Source: Candidatus Bathyarchaeota archaeon (GTDB lineage: Archaea; Thermoproteota; Bathyarchaeia; TCS64). From it: a stretch of DNA of 57,462 nucleotides. Position 1 is the first letter of the stretch; every line of letters starts with the position of its first letter. The position numbers were made by a program, and so were the translations under genes. Below the pieces are notes generated by a model. The model saw only the letters and a list, made by a program, of their open reading frames with translations, had not been told where the DNA came from and did no database searches. The stretch is from assembly GCA_016930055.1 (NCBI GenBank), contig JAFGHP010000018.1:1-57462 (forward strand). The letters run 5' to 3'. This document shows positions 1-9,198 of the stretch, one piece after another.

Positions 1-1
1 A

Positions 2-745
2 AATCAAAAATGGGTTGAAAAAAGGAAAGCTTACGCAGTTGATGCATATACATTATTACTAAAAATGAATAATCAAACATGGGATCCACCAAAATTTACG
101 GAAATAAGAAAACTACCTTTTTTACCAAAAGAGTCCGAAATTGATGCTTTAATCGCTGGAAGTGGATATAAAGTATCAACATATCTTCAATTACTAAAAG
201 AAACAGCAATGAGAGCTGGAGAAGCACAAAAATTAACCTGGAATGATATCGACTTTGAAACATCAACTATAAGAGTAACTCCAGAAAAAGGAAGCAATCC
301 AAGAATATTCAAGATATCAAATAAATTAATGGGAATGCTACTTGAAGTAAAGAGAAAAAATACAACCACAGATCCTAATCGAGTATTCGCTAAATCGGTA
401 CGTTCAATAAGAAGAATATTCGAGGAAACAAGAAAGAAACAAGCGATAAAACTACAGAATCCAAGACTATTGCAGATACACTTTCATACATTAAGACATT
501 GGAAAGCAACAATGTTGTATCATGAAATAAAAGATCCTCTTCGAGTTCAAGAGTTTCTTGGACATACAACATTTCAGCATACTACAAAATACATTCAACT
601 AGAAAGAGCTCTATTCGATGAATCAAAAGAAAATTACATCTGCAAAACTGCAAAAACCGTTGAAGAAGCAATCCCTCTACTAGAAGTAGGCTTTGAGTAT
701 GTTCAAGAAATCAACGGGCTCCACCTTTACAGAAAAAGAGCCTAA
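2..745 (+). CDS. Tyrosine recombinase / phage-type integrase, C-terminal catalytic part (5' truncated by window edge)
   Basis: ORF 65..745 contains Arg (MRAGEAQKLTW), HTLRH and GHTTFQHTTKYIQ motifs of tyrosine recombinases. The frame is open upstream to base 2 without a stop, so the true start lies outside the window. Confidence 0.85.
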   Translation, partial: NQKWVEKRKAYAVDAYTLLLKMNNQTWDPPKFTEIRKLPFLPKESEIDALIAGSGYKVSTYLQLLKETAMRAGEAQKLTWNDIDFETSTIRVTPEKGSNPRIFKISNKLMGMLLEVKRKNTTTDPNRVFAKSVRSIRRIFEETRKKQAIKLQNPRLLQIHFHTLRHWKATMLYHEIKDPLRVQEFLGHTTFQHTTKYIQLERALFDESKENYICKTAKTVEEAIPLLEVGFEYVQEINGLHLYRKRA

Positions 746-768
746 GGTATGCTAGGTTCAATAAAAAG

Positions 769-843
769 CGGGCCCGGTGGGATTTGAACCCACGACCCCA
801 GACTTAGGAGGCCTGTGCTCTATCCGTGCTGAGCTACGAGCCC
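769..843 (-). tRNA. tRNA-Arg (anticodon CCT)
   Basis: Reverse complement GGGCTCGTAGCTCAGCACGGATAGAGCACAGGCCTCCTAAGTCTGGGGTCGTGGGTTCAAATCCCACCGGGCCCG folds as a cloverleaf. Acceptor GGGCTCG/CGGGCCC, anticodon stem CAGGC/GTCTG, loop CTCCTAA, T arm GTGGG-TTCAAAT-CCCAC. No intron, CCA not encoded. Confidence 0.95.
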
Positions 844-893
844 CGGACCCACCTACGCTAATCATCTCCTAGATTTAAAATTAGCTAGGGATT

Positions 894-2714
894 TTATCGG
901 GCTCCTCCTCCACCGCCTCCGAAGCCACCTCCACCCCCGAATCCTCCACCAGAAGAGCCAAATCCTCCTCCACGGAACCCTCTGGAGCTTGACCTTGTGA
1001 TTGGTCGATTTGCTGTAATGAATGGATAGAAATATAATCTCATTACTGGTGCTATTGGAGCAATTTCTATTGGTACGTTTAGTTGCCTCATTGCTTCGGA
1101 TACTTTATCTCCGACTCCCAGAGCTGTACCATATACTAGCCAATCACCCCACATAGAGATGTCTTCAGGAGGATATTTTCTAAGTTGGACTAAATCTGAA
1201 AGATGTCGTTTAAAGGAATCCCATTGGAGTATTTCTTTGAAAATATTTGGTTTAAGTCTTCCAAAAAGTGTCTGTGGTGCCGTATAGGCAACAATACCTT
1301 GTATTATTATAACAACCCCCATTACTATTGAGGTTAAAATTGTCCTTGATAATAATGGTGCAAAACTAACAAAGAGTATTGAGATTAATAAAATTAGTCC
1401 ACCAATAATTAAGATAGGGATTGTGTTTTTTCTACCATTAACAGTATATTTTTCTCCTTCACGTTTATTTACTCTTGTTCTAAGATCTAAAAGTTCTGAT
1501 TGTACATAATATGCGGTCTGATTTGCTTTACCTGAAACAATGTCTTTAGCTAAAACATTTAATTTTTCAGTATCTAGAACTCCTTCAGGAGACGATTTTT
1601 TTATGAAGTTTATTACCCTTTTTTCATAATCATCATTAACATTTGAGTCAAGCACTGAAATTTTTATTCCCTCTTCTTTCTGTTCGATTAATATCTTTTT
1701 CCTTAGATGAAGATCAAGTAATGTTGCATAAAATCCGTCTTCATCAAAATCTAGTGCTTCACTTTTAAAAGCTAAATTAACGAACCATGGTTTTCGTTCT
1801 TTATTGGGTATTGCTGTAAGATAAGTTGGAACGATTACATCATCTTCTTTCCCAAATTTCAGATATAATAAAATAATTAGTATGGGAATAAAGATGACAA
1901 CGCCTTTAGTTAACCAATTTAATCCTATAGAAATATTATATTGCAATTGATACATATTGTTTGCTTGTATAGTTTTTGATTCTACATCTTGTACTAGTGA
2001 TTCTACACCTTCAATATTACTTTGATTCTTAATCATAAGTAACTCAATTTCAATAAGCTCGTCTTTACTTGAACTGCCTGTAATAATTATGTTATTAAAA
2101 TTTTTTGTAATAGTATAGTATGGAGGATGAATATAAACATCCGAAATATATCCAGAATCTTCTAAACGAATTATGACATTTTTATATGAAATATGTTCGC
2201 TAGCCAACATTAAATTAAGATGCATAACTTCACCATCAACTTCTAATGGAGGATAAATTTGTGTAAAGTAAGTTATAGAATATGTCCCAGGTGAAAAATA
2301 GTATGGGTTATAACATCCTACTTCATTATTATAAGCTAAACGATCGATTATTGGCCTATATATAGAATTGGTACCATCATATAGAATTTGAACATAAGAG
2401 TTAGAGTCTTTAATATAAGCAATCGTATTAGAAGGGTTAATTATTTGTAAAGGTAGGACATGTGGAGTGCTTATTGGATTTAATGAAACTGGGGCAGCCC
2501 ACCCTCTATAAATCATTCTATAATCATAATTACTGAAAGTATAAACAAATGTCTCCTTAAGAGTTCCATTCGAATAAAAAACTGCTGAATAATTATCAAT
2601 AGTTACTCCATTATCTTCATGAGAAGTTTTTAAAAGATCACTAACAAATATACCTCCGATTCCAATAATTAAAGCTATAAAAAAAACGAGGGCTAATTGC
2701 CTCGTCTCATTCAA
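894..2714 (-). CDS. DUF2207-like predicted membrane protein with Gly-rich C-terminal tail
   Basis: N-terminal TM, extracellular beta-rich region, central TMs, RGGGFGSSGGGFGGGGGFGGGGGGAR tail; 4-nt overlap with a LemA gene. Confidence 0.75.
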   Translation of the reverse strand: MNETRQLALVFFIALIIGIGGIFVSDLLKTSHEDNGVTIDNYSAVFYSNGTLKETFVYTFSNYDYRMIYRGWAAPVSLNPISTPHVLPLQIINPSNTIAYIKDSNSYVQILYDGTNSIYRPIIDRLAYNNEVGCYNPYYFSPGTYSITYFTQIYPPLEVDGEVMHLNLMLASEHISYKNVIIRLEDSGYISDVYIHPPYYTITKNFNNIIITGSSSKDELIEIELLMIKNQSNIEGVESLVQDVESKTIQANNMYQLQYNISIGLNWLTKGVVIFIPILIILLYLKFGKEDDVIVPTYLTAIPNKERKPWFVNLAFKSEALDFDEDGFYATLLDLHLRKKILIEQKEEGIKISVLDSNVNDDYEKRVINFIKKSSPEGVLDTEKLNVLAKDIVSGKANQTAYYVQSELLDLRTRVNKREGEKYTVNGRKNTIPILIIGGLILLISILFVSFAPLLSRTILTSIVMGVVIIIQGIVAYTAPQTLFGRLKPNIFKEILQWDSFKRHLSDLVQLRKYPPEDISMWGDWLVYGTALGVGDKVSEAMRQLNVPIEIAPIAPVMRLYFYPFITANRPITRSSSRGFRGGGFGSSGGGFGGGGGFGGGGGGAR

Positions 2715-3283
2715 CTTGGTCCAATCCCCTTTATTTCAGGTGCTTTTTCAAGACCTCCTTCAAAACGAAGGTAATCCATTTTTTTCATATTAATAGTTAC
2801 TGCTATAAAATTTGTTGGAATGGTATCAATCATTGTATTAAGTTCTTGTACCACATTATTGTATGTATATCTTTGACGAGCAATTTCATCTTCAACACTA
2901 ATAATTGCATCCATTAGTTTATTTACAGTAGTAGATGCTTTCAAATCGGGATAAGCCTCAGCAACAGCTCTAATTGAACCGAAAAGACTTCGTGACTCTG
3001 ACTCGATCTTTTCTAAATCACTGGGACCTGCTGTTAATATTTTTGACCTTAATTCAGCAACTTTTTCAAATACATCGCGTTCAAACTGAGTGTAACCTTT
3101 TACTGCTCCTAGAAGTTGCTCTATCATGTCTAATCTTTTTTTCATAGCAACACGAATCTGCCCTAATTCAGCATCAGAAGCATTTCTAAATTTATGTAAT
3201 CGATTATATCCTAAAATATAAACAATAATTATTACTAAAAATAAAACACCTAAACCTGCTAAAAAATATGTTGATATATCCAT
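2711..3283 (-). CDS. lemA: LemA family protein
   Basis: N-terminal TM then coiled-coil; YNRLHKFRNASDAELGQIRVAMKKRLDMIEQLL and AEAYPDLKAS are LemA hallmarks. Confidence 0.9.
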   Translation of the reverse strand: MDISTYFLAGLGVLFLVIIIVYILGYNRLHKFRNASDAELGQIRVAMKKRLDMIEQLLGAVKGYTQFERDVFEKVAELRSKILTAGPSDLEKIESESRSLFGSIRAVAEAYPDLKASTTVNKLMDAIISVEDEIARQRYTYNNVVQELNTMIDTIPTNFIAVTINMKKMDYLRFEGGLEKAPEIKGIGPS

Positions 3284-3448
3284 TTTCTTTCCCTATTATT
3301 TAAAAATATCAAGTTCTTTTAAAATCTATTCTATATACAAAAAATATTCTAAAGAGTTATCTACTTTTTTAGTCTATATTTTTTAAATTTCTCTGGATTT
3401 AGAAAAAAAGATTTTATAGTATGAAAAGCGTTGACCGTGGTGGTCTGA

Positions 3449-3742
3449 ATGGAGCCAACATTGAGGGGCATCATTGAAAAAGTTATAGATGAAGAGCTAA
3501 GTGAGGATAAACTTAGTAGTAATTTTGGAGTATTTACTGAGTTTAAAAATAGAGGTCTCCTTGACTCAGTTCCAAGTGCAATGTTTGGTAGAATATACAT
3601 GCGTGCTTACTCTTCATGGCTTGATTATAAAGATGAACATGGAGGGGAGATCAGCCCAGAAGAAGTAATGGAGTTTGTAAGAATTTTTGAGAAAAGAGCA
3701 ATTGAAATAAAATCAAAAATTAGTGAGATTTCGAGCTTATAA
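3449..3742 (+). CDS. Hypothetical small helical protein (97 aa)
   Basis: Complete ORF with TATA-like AT-rich upstream region; no recognised family. Confidence 0.55.
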   Translation: MEPTLRGIIEKVIDEELSEDKLSSNFGVFTEFKNRGLLDSVPSAMFGRIYMRAYSSWLDYKDEHGGEISPEEVMEFVRIFEKRAIEIKSKISEISSL

Positions 3743-3800
3743 TAATAAATTAATAGAAAAATCCTTCATATAGTACGTAAATATACTTACTTGGAATATA

Positions 3801-4574
3801 ATGGAAGAGGAATATCTTTCAGATCAAGAATACATTGATTTTTTTGTTAAATTAAATGGTTTAAGAAAAATTATAGCTTCTAAAATTCCAATGGAAAAAA
3901 GGATGAGGGTTCTTGATCTTGCTACTGGTTCTGGGTATTTTGCCATAGAAATTGCTAAACAACATCTTGAGGTTCTTATTGAAGCTATAGATATTTCTGA
4001 TGACTCTATTGAATTAGCTCGAAAAAATATTTGGGAAAGTGGATTTAGAGCAAGAATAGCTATAAAAAAAATGGATGCAACTATACTAGAATACCCGTCT
4101 CAATCATTTCATTCTGCAATTAACTTTCTTGGTTTAGAAGACATCCATATGACTAAGGGTTATGAAGGTGTTAGACGTGTATTTCATGAAGTAGCTAGAG
4201 TTTTAAAACCTCGTAGTTATTTCTCGCTAACTGTAATGTTGCCAGAAGAAGCAGATACTATACCTCAAAAGCTTGAACTTGAATTATTTGACTATATCTG
4301 TGGAGCGAAATGGCTCACTTTGTTACAATATCAAGAATTATTGAAAGAATCAGGATTAAATCTTGTTAAGAGAGAGACATTTAAAACAGGTAAAAAATTA
4401 ACTGTAAATCAAGCAAAAGAAGAAATAAATTTTGCGTGTAAAGAAGTACCAAGAATTTATAAAATTCAAACTAAACCATTTGAAGAAGTATGGAATAAAT
4501 TTGGTCATGAAATAGAAAGAAACGGTTTGGGACACTATTCAAGGTTAGTATTGTTAATTGCAAGAAAAAATTAA
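3801..4574 (+). CDS. SAM-dependent class I methyltransferase
   Basis: Motif I VLDLATGSGYFAIEIA, followed by IEAIDIS. Confidence 0.85.
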   Translation: MEEEYLSDQEYIDFFVKLNGLRKIIASKIPMEKRMRVLDLATGSGYFAIEIAKQHLEVLIEAIDISDDSIELARKNIWESGFRARIAIKKMDATILEYPSQSFHSAINFLGLEDIHMTKGYEGVRRVFHEVARVLKPRSYFSLTVMLPEEADTIPQKLELELFDYICGAKWLTLLQYQELLKESGLNLVKRETFKTGKKLTVNQAKEEINFACKEVPRIYKIQTKPFEEVWNKFGHEIERNGLGHYSRLVLLIARKN

Positions 4575-5749
4575 ATTAAATAAAGGGCTCTTTCAGTATT
4601 CGTTAAAAATTTAAAACCTTTTTTAGTTACTAAAATAGTGTCTTCGAGTTGTATACCTCCCCATCCAACATCAAGGTAAGGAATATCTACATTTATTACC
4701 ATACCTTCCTGTAATTCTGTTTTTTCGTCATTAGTAATCCATGGTTTTTCGTTGCATTCAATACCAATGCAATGTCCTAGACTTGTTGGGCAGTCTTTAA
4801 TCCCAGCTTTCGACAGTTCTTTTTTAGCTATGTTATAAATTTCCTTAATTTGGATTCCATGTTTTATACTTTCAATAGCTGAAGTTTGAGCATCAATAAC
4901 AGTTTTCCAACGTTTTTCTACTTCATTTGAAGATTTTTCAATTATTGCAGTTCTAGAAATATTACTATTATAATTATTAATAATTGAACCAAGTTGAAAC
5001 CTTATCAAATCACCTTTTACAGCAGATAGGGTAGTTGGCTCAGGATTAGGAAATGCACTTCTTTCACCAATACCAATAAATGAATTTGTAACACGCCCAC
5101 CATCTTCAGTTACACTATAGTTAAACATACTAGAGAGATTAATCTCCATTATTTCAGGATGGATTATCTCTAAAGCATCTTCCATAGCTTTTTCAGTTAT
5201 TTCGGTTGATCTTTGAATCCTAGCAATTTCTTCTGAGGTTTTTACGGATCTAATCTTCATTAAAGGACCTGTTCCATCAATAATTGTCGCATCAGGTAAA
5301 TTTTTTTGTATACTTTCATATTGTGTATAAGGAATTAATGAAAAATCTAAAGCGAGGTTTTTTGTCGCTAAACCCTGGGAGGATATAGCAATTACTAATG
5401 CGTCACATGAGGTTTCAGCTGTTGGCGATGTTATTGCTGTAATCAATTTTTTTGTTATTTCAGAAGATTTTGGGTTCTTTGTGGTTTTTACATTTAGACA
5501 ACCATAATACTGAATGTTTTTAATCCAGGTTATACTATCAATCACTAGATCAGCTTCATTAATAGGAGCAATAATGAAAGGCTCACCATCAAGAGGAAGA
5601 ACAGCATAACTTTGATAACCACAACCTAGTTGAGCACCTAAATTCATGTAATCCGAGATATAGAATACGTTTGGTACTGAAGCTGCAATTATTGCCTCAA
5701 CCCCAATGTTTTGCATTACTTTTTTAGCTAATTCTTTATTGAGGGGCAT
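4571..5749 (-). CDS. M24 (Xaa-Pro peptidase / creatinase-like) family protein with altered metal site
   Basis: Pita-bread fold signature ...SLGHCIGIE...MVINVDIPY...GGIQLEDTILVT; several canonical ligands substituted (see findings). Confidence 0.85.
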   Translation of the reverse strand: MPLNKELAKKVMQNIGVEAIIAASVPNVFYISDYMNLGAQLGCGYQSYAVLPLDGEPFIIAPINEADLVIDSITWIKNIQYYGCLNVKTTKNPKSSEITKKLITAITSPTAETSCDALVIAISSQGLATKNLALDFSLIPYTQYESIQKNLPDATIIDGTGPLMKIRSVKTSEEIARIQRSTEITEKAMEDALEIIHPEIMEINLSSMFNYSVTEDGGRVTNSFIGIGERSAFPNPEPTTLSAVKGDLIRFQLGSIINNYNSNISRTAIIEKSSNEVEKRWKTVIDAQTSAIESIKHGIQIKEIYNIAKKELSKAGIKDCPTSLGHCIGIECNEKPWITNDEKTELQEGMVINVDIPYLDVGWGGIQLEDTILVTKKGFKFLTNTERALYLI

Positions 5750-5888
5750 ATATTAACAGATAGAAATCATTAATTCTATTTTTAAAATAATTGGTTAAAA
5801 GAGAAGAATTCAATTACTAAATTATATTATCACTTAAATTTTCTTATCTAACAAATTAAAAAAATATTTTTATGTTTTTTAGTTAATA

Positions 5889-6986
5889 TCATCTCCAAAC
5901 TCTATGAAAAAGTTTTACCCAATTTTCACCAAGAATTTTTTTGATTTCATTATCACTATATCCTCTGGCAACTAAACCTTTAGTAAAGTTTGGCATATTT
6001 TCAAGCCAACCATATCCCCAACTTTTATCCATAGGAGTAAAATAAGTTACATCAATTTTTGTAGGGTTTTTCCAAATATAACATCCTCTAGTTATTGAGT
6101 TAGGAAACTCTAGATCAGATCCAAACCCTACATGATCAATACCAACAACATTAATTAAAACGTCAAGTTGATCTAGTAAATCATCGGTTATTGTGCTTTT
6201 ACCTGCTTTTTTAGCGAAAAAGGGAGTTACACCAATTACACCACCCTTTTCAGCACACATCTTTAATATATCATCTGGTTTTCCTCTCTGTTTACTATAC
6301 TTAACAAAATCTCCCCAAAGATTAGTGCTTTTATTAGCCCATTCAGCATAACCACCTGGTTGCTCTGGTGCAGATTTTCTTGGAATTATGTGAGTAAAAC
6401 TTACTGGGTCTTTAGAAAGTTCTATTGCATCCCAACAAGTTTGATCACCTGTATGACTTAAATCAATTAAAATTCCAAGTTTATTCATCTCTTTAACTAA
6501 ATTTTCACCAAATATACTTAAACCAGAATCTTTTCTTTCACGGCATCCTCCACCTGCATCATTTTGCCAATTATAGGTTAGTTGCATTACTCTTAATCCA
6601 TAATCATAAGCAATTTTTAAAAAATCAAGACTTGATTCAATAAATGCACTATCTTGAGGCCCATAAATAATCCCGTGTTTTCGTTGTTTTTTTGCATTTA
6701 TAATATCTTCAGATTTTTTAATAATTAATACTTGGTCCTTGAATTTTTCTACCCAATGAGTATAATTAATAAGTTGTTTTAAAGCATCATTAAAGTTTTT
6801 TTGCATACATACCGTGATATTTGTAGCAGTAAGTCCACCTTTAAGCACATCATCTAACCACATGTTTTCTGCAATATAATCAATAACTGCAACAACACTA
6901 CTATCAATAACTATACTTTCATTATGAAGAGTAATAGCATGATCTAACTCTTCTTTATTTAAAGACAAATAACTTCGTGAACCCAT
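5889..6986 (-). CDS. M19 (renal dipeptidase-like) family protein
   Basis: GLRVMQLTYNWQN, GLSIFGENLVKEMNKLGILIDLSH, VGFGSDLE. The track ORF extends to 7043, but its first 19 residues (MIFTFIINIFLNLILFIFT) read like translated AT-rich promoter; Met20 (6986) fits better. Confidence 0.8.
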   Translation of the reverse strand: MGSRSYLSLNKEELDHAITLHNESIVIDSSVVAVIDYIAENMWLDDVLKGGLTATNITVCMQKNFNDALKQLINYTHWVEKFKDQVLIIKKSEDIINAKKQRKHGIIYGPQDSAFIESSLDFLKIAYDYGLRVMQLTYNWQNDAGGGCRERKDSGLSIFGENLVKEMNKLGILIDLSHTGDQTCWDAIELSKDPVSFTHIIPRKSAPEQPGGYAEWANKSTNLWGDFVKYSKQRGKPDDILKMCAEKGGVIGVTPFFAKKAGKSTITDDLLDQLDVLINVVGIDHVGFGSDLEFPNSITRGCYIWKNPTKIDVTYFTPMDKSWGYGWLENMPNFTKGLVARGYSDNEIKKILGENWVKLFHRVWR

Positions 6987-7183
6987 AGTAAATATAAATA
7001 ATATCAAATTTAAAAAAATGTTGATGATAAAAGTAAAAATCAATTATTTTATATTTCATTACTTCATATTTAGAGTATCCATTATTTTTTTAATAGCGAT
7101 AAATTATTTGCTAAAAATGAATAAAATATTTTAAACAAGCTTATTTCAAATTAGGTTAAAATACTTTAAAACATCTTAGATAT

Positions 7184-7666
7184 GTGAAGGATGGTAATAA
7201 ATTGAATTTAGAAAAACCAATTAAAAACTTTATGAAAAAAAATCCTCTTCTAATAGATTTAGATGAGACTCTTGGTGGTGTAGCTAGTAAGATGAGTGCT
7301 CAAAAAAAAGACGTAGCCATCGTTACTGATCCAGAGGGTGAAGTTAGGGGTTTAGTAACAAGCCACGATCTATTTGATGCTCTACGAACATATGTACTTG
7401 GAAAAGACACTTTAGAACAAGTCCCTAAGGAAGTTAGAGAACTTAAGGTTATAACAATAATGAAAGGAACATATACTAAAGAGTTTATGGAAGCTTGTGG
7501 TTTGTCAGGTTCAAACGTTTGCATAACTCTAGGAGAAAACGATTCAATTGTAAATGCAATAAGGGTGATGGCAATTACTGGAATCGATCATATATTAATA
7601 TCAAGTGAAAAGGGAATTACTGGAACATTATCTGATGATGACATAATTCAAGTATTTATGGAATAA
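7184..7666 (+). CDS. CBS-domain pair protein
   Basis: Two CBS repeats (VAIVTDPEGEVRGLVTSHDLFDAL; ...GIDHILISSEKGITGTLSDDDIIQ); GTG start. Confidence 0.85.
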   Translation: MKDGNKLNLEKPIKNFMKKNPLLIDLDETLGGVASKMSAQKKDVAIVTDPEGEVRGLVTSHDLFDALRTYVLGKDTLEQVPKEVRELKVITIMKGTYTKEFMEACGLSGSNVCITLGENDSIVNAIRVMAITGIDHILISSEKGITGTLSDDDIIQVFME

Positions 7667-7697
7667 AATCTTAAAAAATTTTTTAAATATTAAGATT
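7667..7697. terminator. Possible bidirectional terminator (inverted repeat AATCTTAA...TTAAGATT with A/T tract)
   Basis: 8-bp inverted repeat spanning the short gap between convergent genes ending at 7666 and 7702. Confidence 0.35.
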
Positions 7698-7701
7698 AAA
7701 A

Positions 7702-8019
7702 TTAACCTCGATACCGTTCGTTTCTACCACGTTTACGTTCACTTTTTTGGTATTCTTGTTTTCTTTGACCTTCAATTCTTGCTCTTCGAAAAGATTTATT
7801 ATCATCAGTTCCTGAAATAAACTGATTTACGTTATAATAAAAATTTTGATAATCAATCTCATCTTCATATAGTTTCTGAATCAATTCATTTAATTGAAGT
7901 TGATTTTCTTCTTTTGCTTTATCGAAACCTTTAGAATAGGCTTCATACGCTGCTATAAACTTAAAATCGTCTTTTGGTTTAAAAACAAGTTTATTAGTTT
8001 TCACTTCTTTTTCAGACAC
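7702..8019 (-). CDS. Hypothetical protein with basic C-terminus
   Basis: 105 aa, tail RKQEYQKSERKRGRNERYRG; GTG start. Confidence 0.5.
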   Translation of the reverse strand: MSEKEVKTNKLVFKPKDDFKFIAAYEAYSKGFDKAKEENQLQLNELIQKLYEDEIDYQNFYYNVNQFISGTDDNKSFRRARIEGQRKQEYQKSERKRGRNERYRG

Positions 8020-8112
8020 GAACTATCTCATTCTCCATAAGGTAATTTACACTTTTAAAGTAATCCTTTTATAAGCTCTTTATTTATTATTTAGTAGGTC
8101 TTTTATTTAGTA

Positions 8113-9198
8113 ATGTCTAATATCATCAATGACTTCAGGGATAAAGATACTGCAAATAAATTATGTAAAATGATTAATAAATTATCAGATGGAAAAAGAA
8201 TAAAAATTGTTCATGTTTGTGGAACTCATGAAGATGCCATTACAAAGAATGGTATACGTAGTATGTTGCCTAAAAATGTTGAAGTACTTATGGGACCCGG
8301 ATGTCCTGTTTGTACTGTTCCACCCAATAAGATTGACTCAGTTATTAAAATTGCGGAATCTGGAGTAATTTTAACAACATTTGGTGACATGGTTAGAGTT
8401 CCTGCAAGTCATGGAAGTCTTGCTGATACTAAAGCTCGTGGAGCGGATGTACGTATTGTTTATAGTATTCATGATGCAGTTTTAATAGCTCAAAAAACAG
8501 ATCGTGAAGTAGTTCATTTTGGAATTGGATTTGAGACTACTGCACCAACAACTGCTTCAGAGTTATTATCTAAGGTGCCAGAAAATTTCAGTGTTTATAC
8601 AGCGCATCTCTTGATACCACCAGCCATGAAACATATATTAGAATCGGGAGAGACGAAAGTTGATGGATTTATAAATCCTGGACATGTTAGCGCAATAATT
8701 GGAGTCGAAGGTTATAAAGAAATTGAAAAAAAATTTAAAATACCACAAGTAATTGCAGGTTTCGAACCACTTGATATTCTCTTTTCAATTGTAATGATAT
8801 TAAAACAAATAAATGAAAATAGAGGAGAACTAGAAAATGCTTATAAAAGAATAGTAAAACAAGAAGGTAATTTAAATGCTTTAAAATTAATGCATACAGT
8901 CTTCGATATAACAGATTCTTCTTGGAGAGGAATAGGTTTAATACCAAAATCTGGACTTTCTTTAAAGAAAGATTTTGAAAAATATGATGCTTCAAAAAAA
9001 TTAGAATTAATAAAGGGTATTGATTACGATATGCCTGCAGGGTGTAGATGCGGAGATGTTTTAAAAGCAATCATCTACCCATGGGAATGTCCCTTATACA
9101 ATAAGTTATGTACGCCCCAAAACCCGATCGGACCGTGTATGGTTAGTCAAGAAGGTAGTTGTTATATCTCTGCAAAATATGGTATTGATAAAATTTGA
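8113..9198 (+). CDS. hypD: Hydrogenase expression/formation protein HypD
   Basis: HVCGTHE, LMGPGCPVC, FGIGFETTAPT, Cys-rich C-terminus CRCGDVLKAIIYPWECPLYNKLC..GPCMVSQEGSC. Confidence 0.95.
   Translation: MSNIINDFRDKDTANKLCKMINKLSDGKRIKIVHVCGTHEDAITKNGIRSMLPKNVEVLMGPGCPVCTVPPNKIDSVIKIAESGVILTTFGDMVRVPASHGSLADTKARGADVRIVYSIHDAVLIAQKTDREVVHFGIGFETTAPTTASELLSKVPENFSVYTAHLLIPPAMKHILESGETKVDGFINPGHVSAIIGVEGYKEIEKKFKIPQVIAGFEPLDILFSIVMILKQINENRGELENAYKRIVKQEGNLNALKLMHTVFDITDSSWRGIGLIPKSGLSLKKDFEKYDASKKLELIKGIDYDMPAGCRCGDVLKAIIYPWECPLYNKLCTPQNPIGPCMVSQEGSCYISAKYGIDKI

Noticed and set aside
3361-3600. Minus-strand 79-aa ORF
   Set aside because: Antisense to the better-supported 3449..3742 ORF; low-complexity Ser/Leu composition
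8735-9070. 111-aa minus-strand Leu-rich ORF
   Set aside because: Antisense to hypD; composition typical of out-of-frame AT-rich translation
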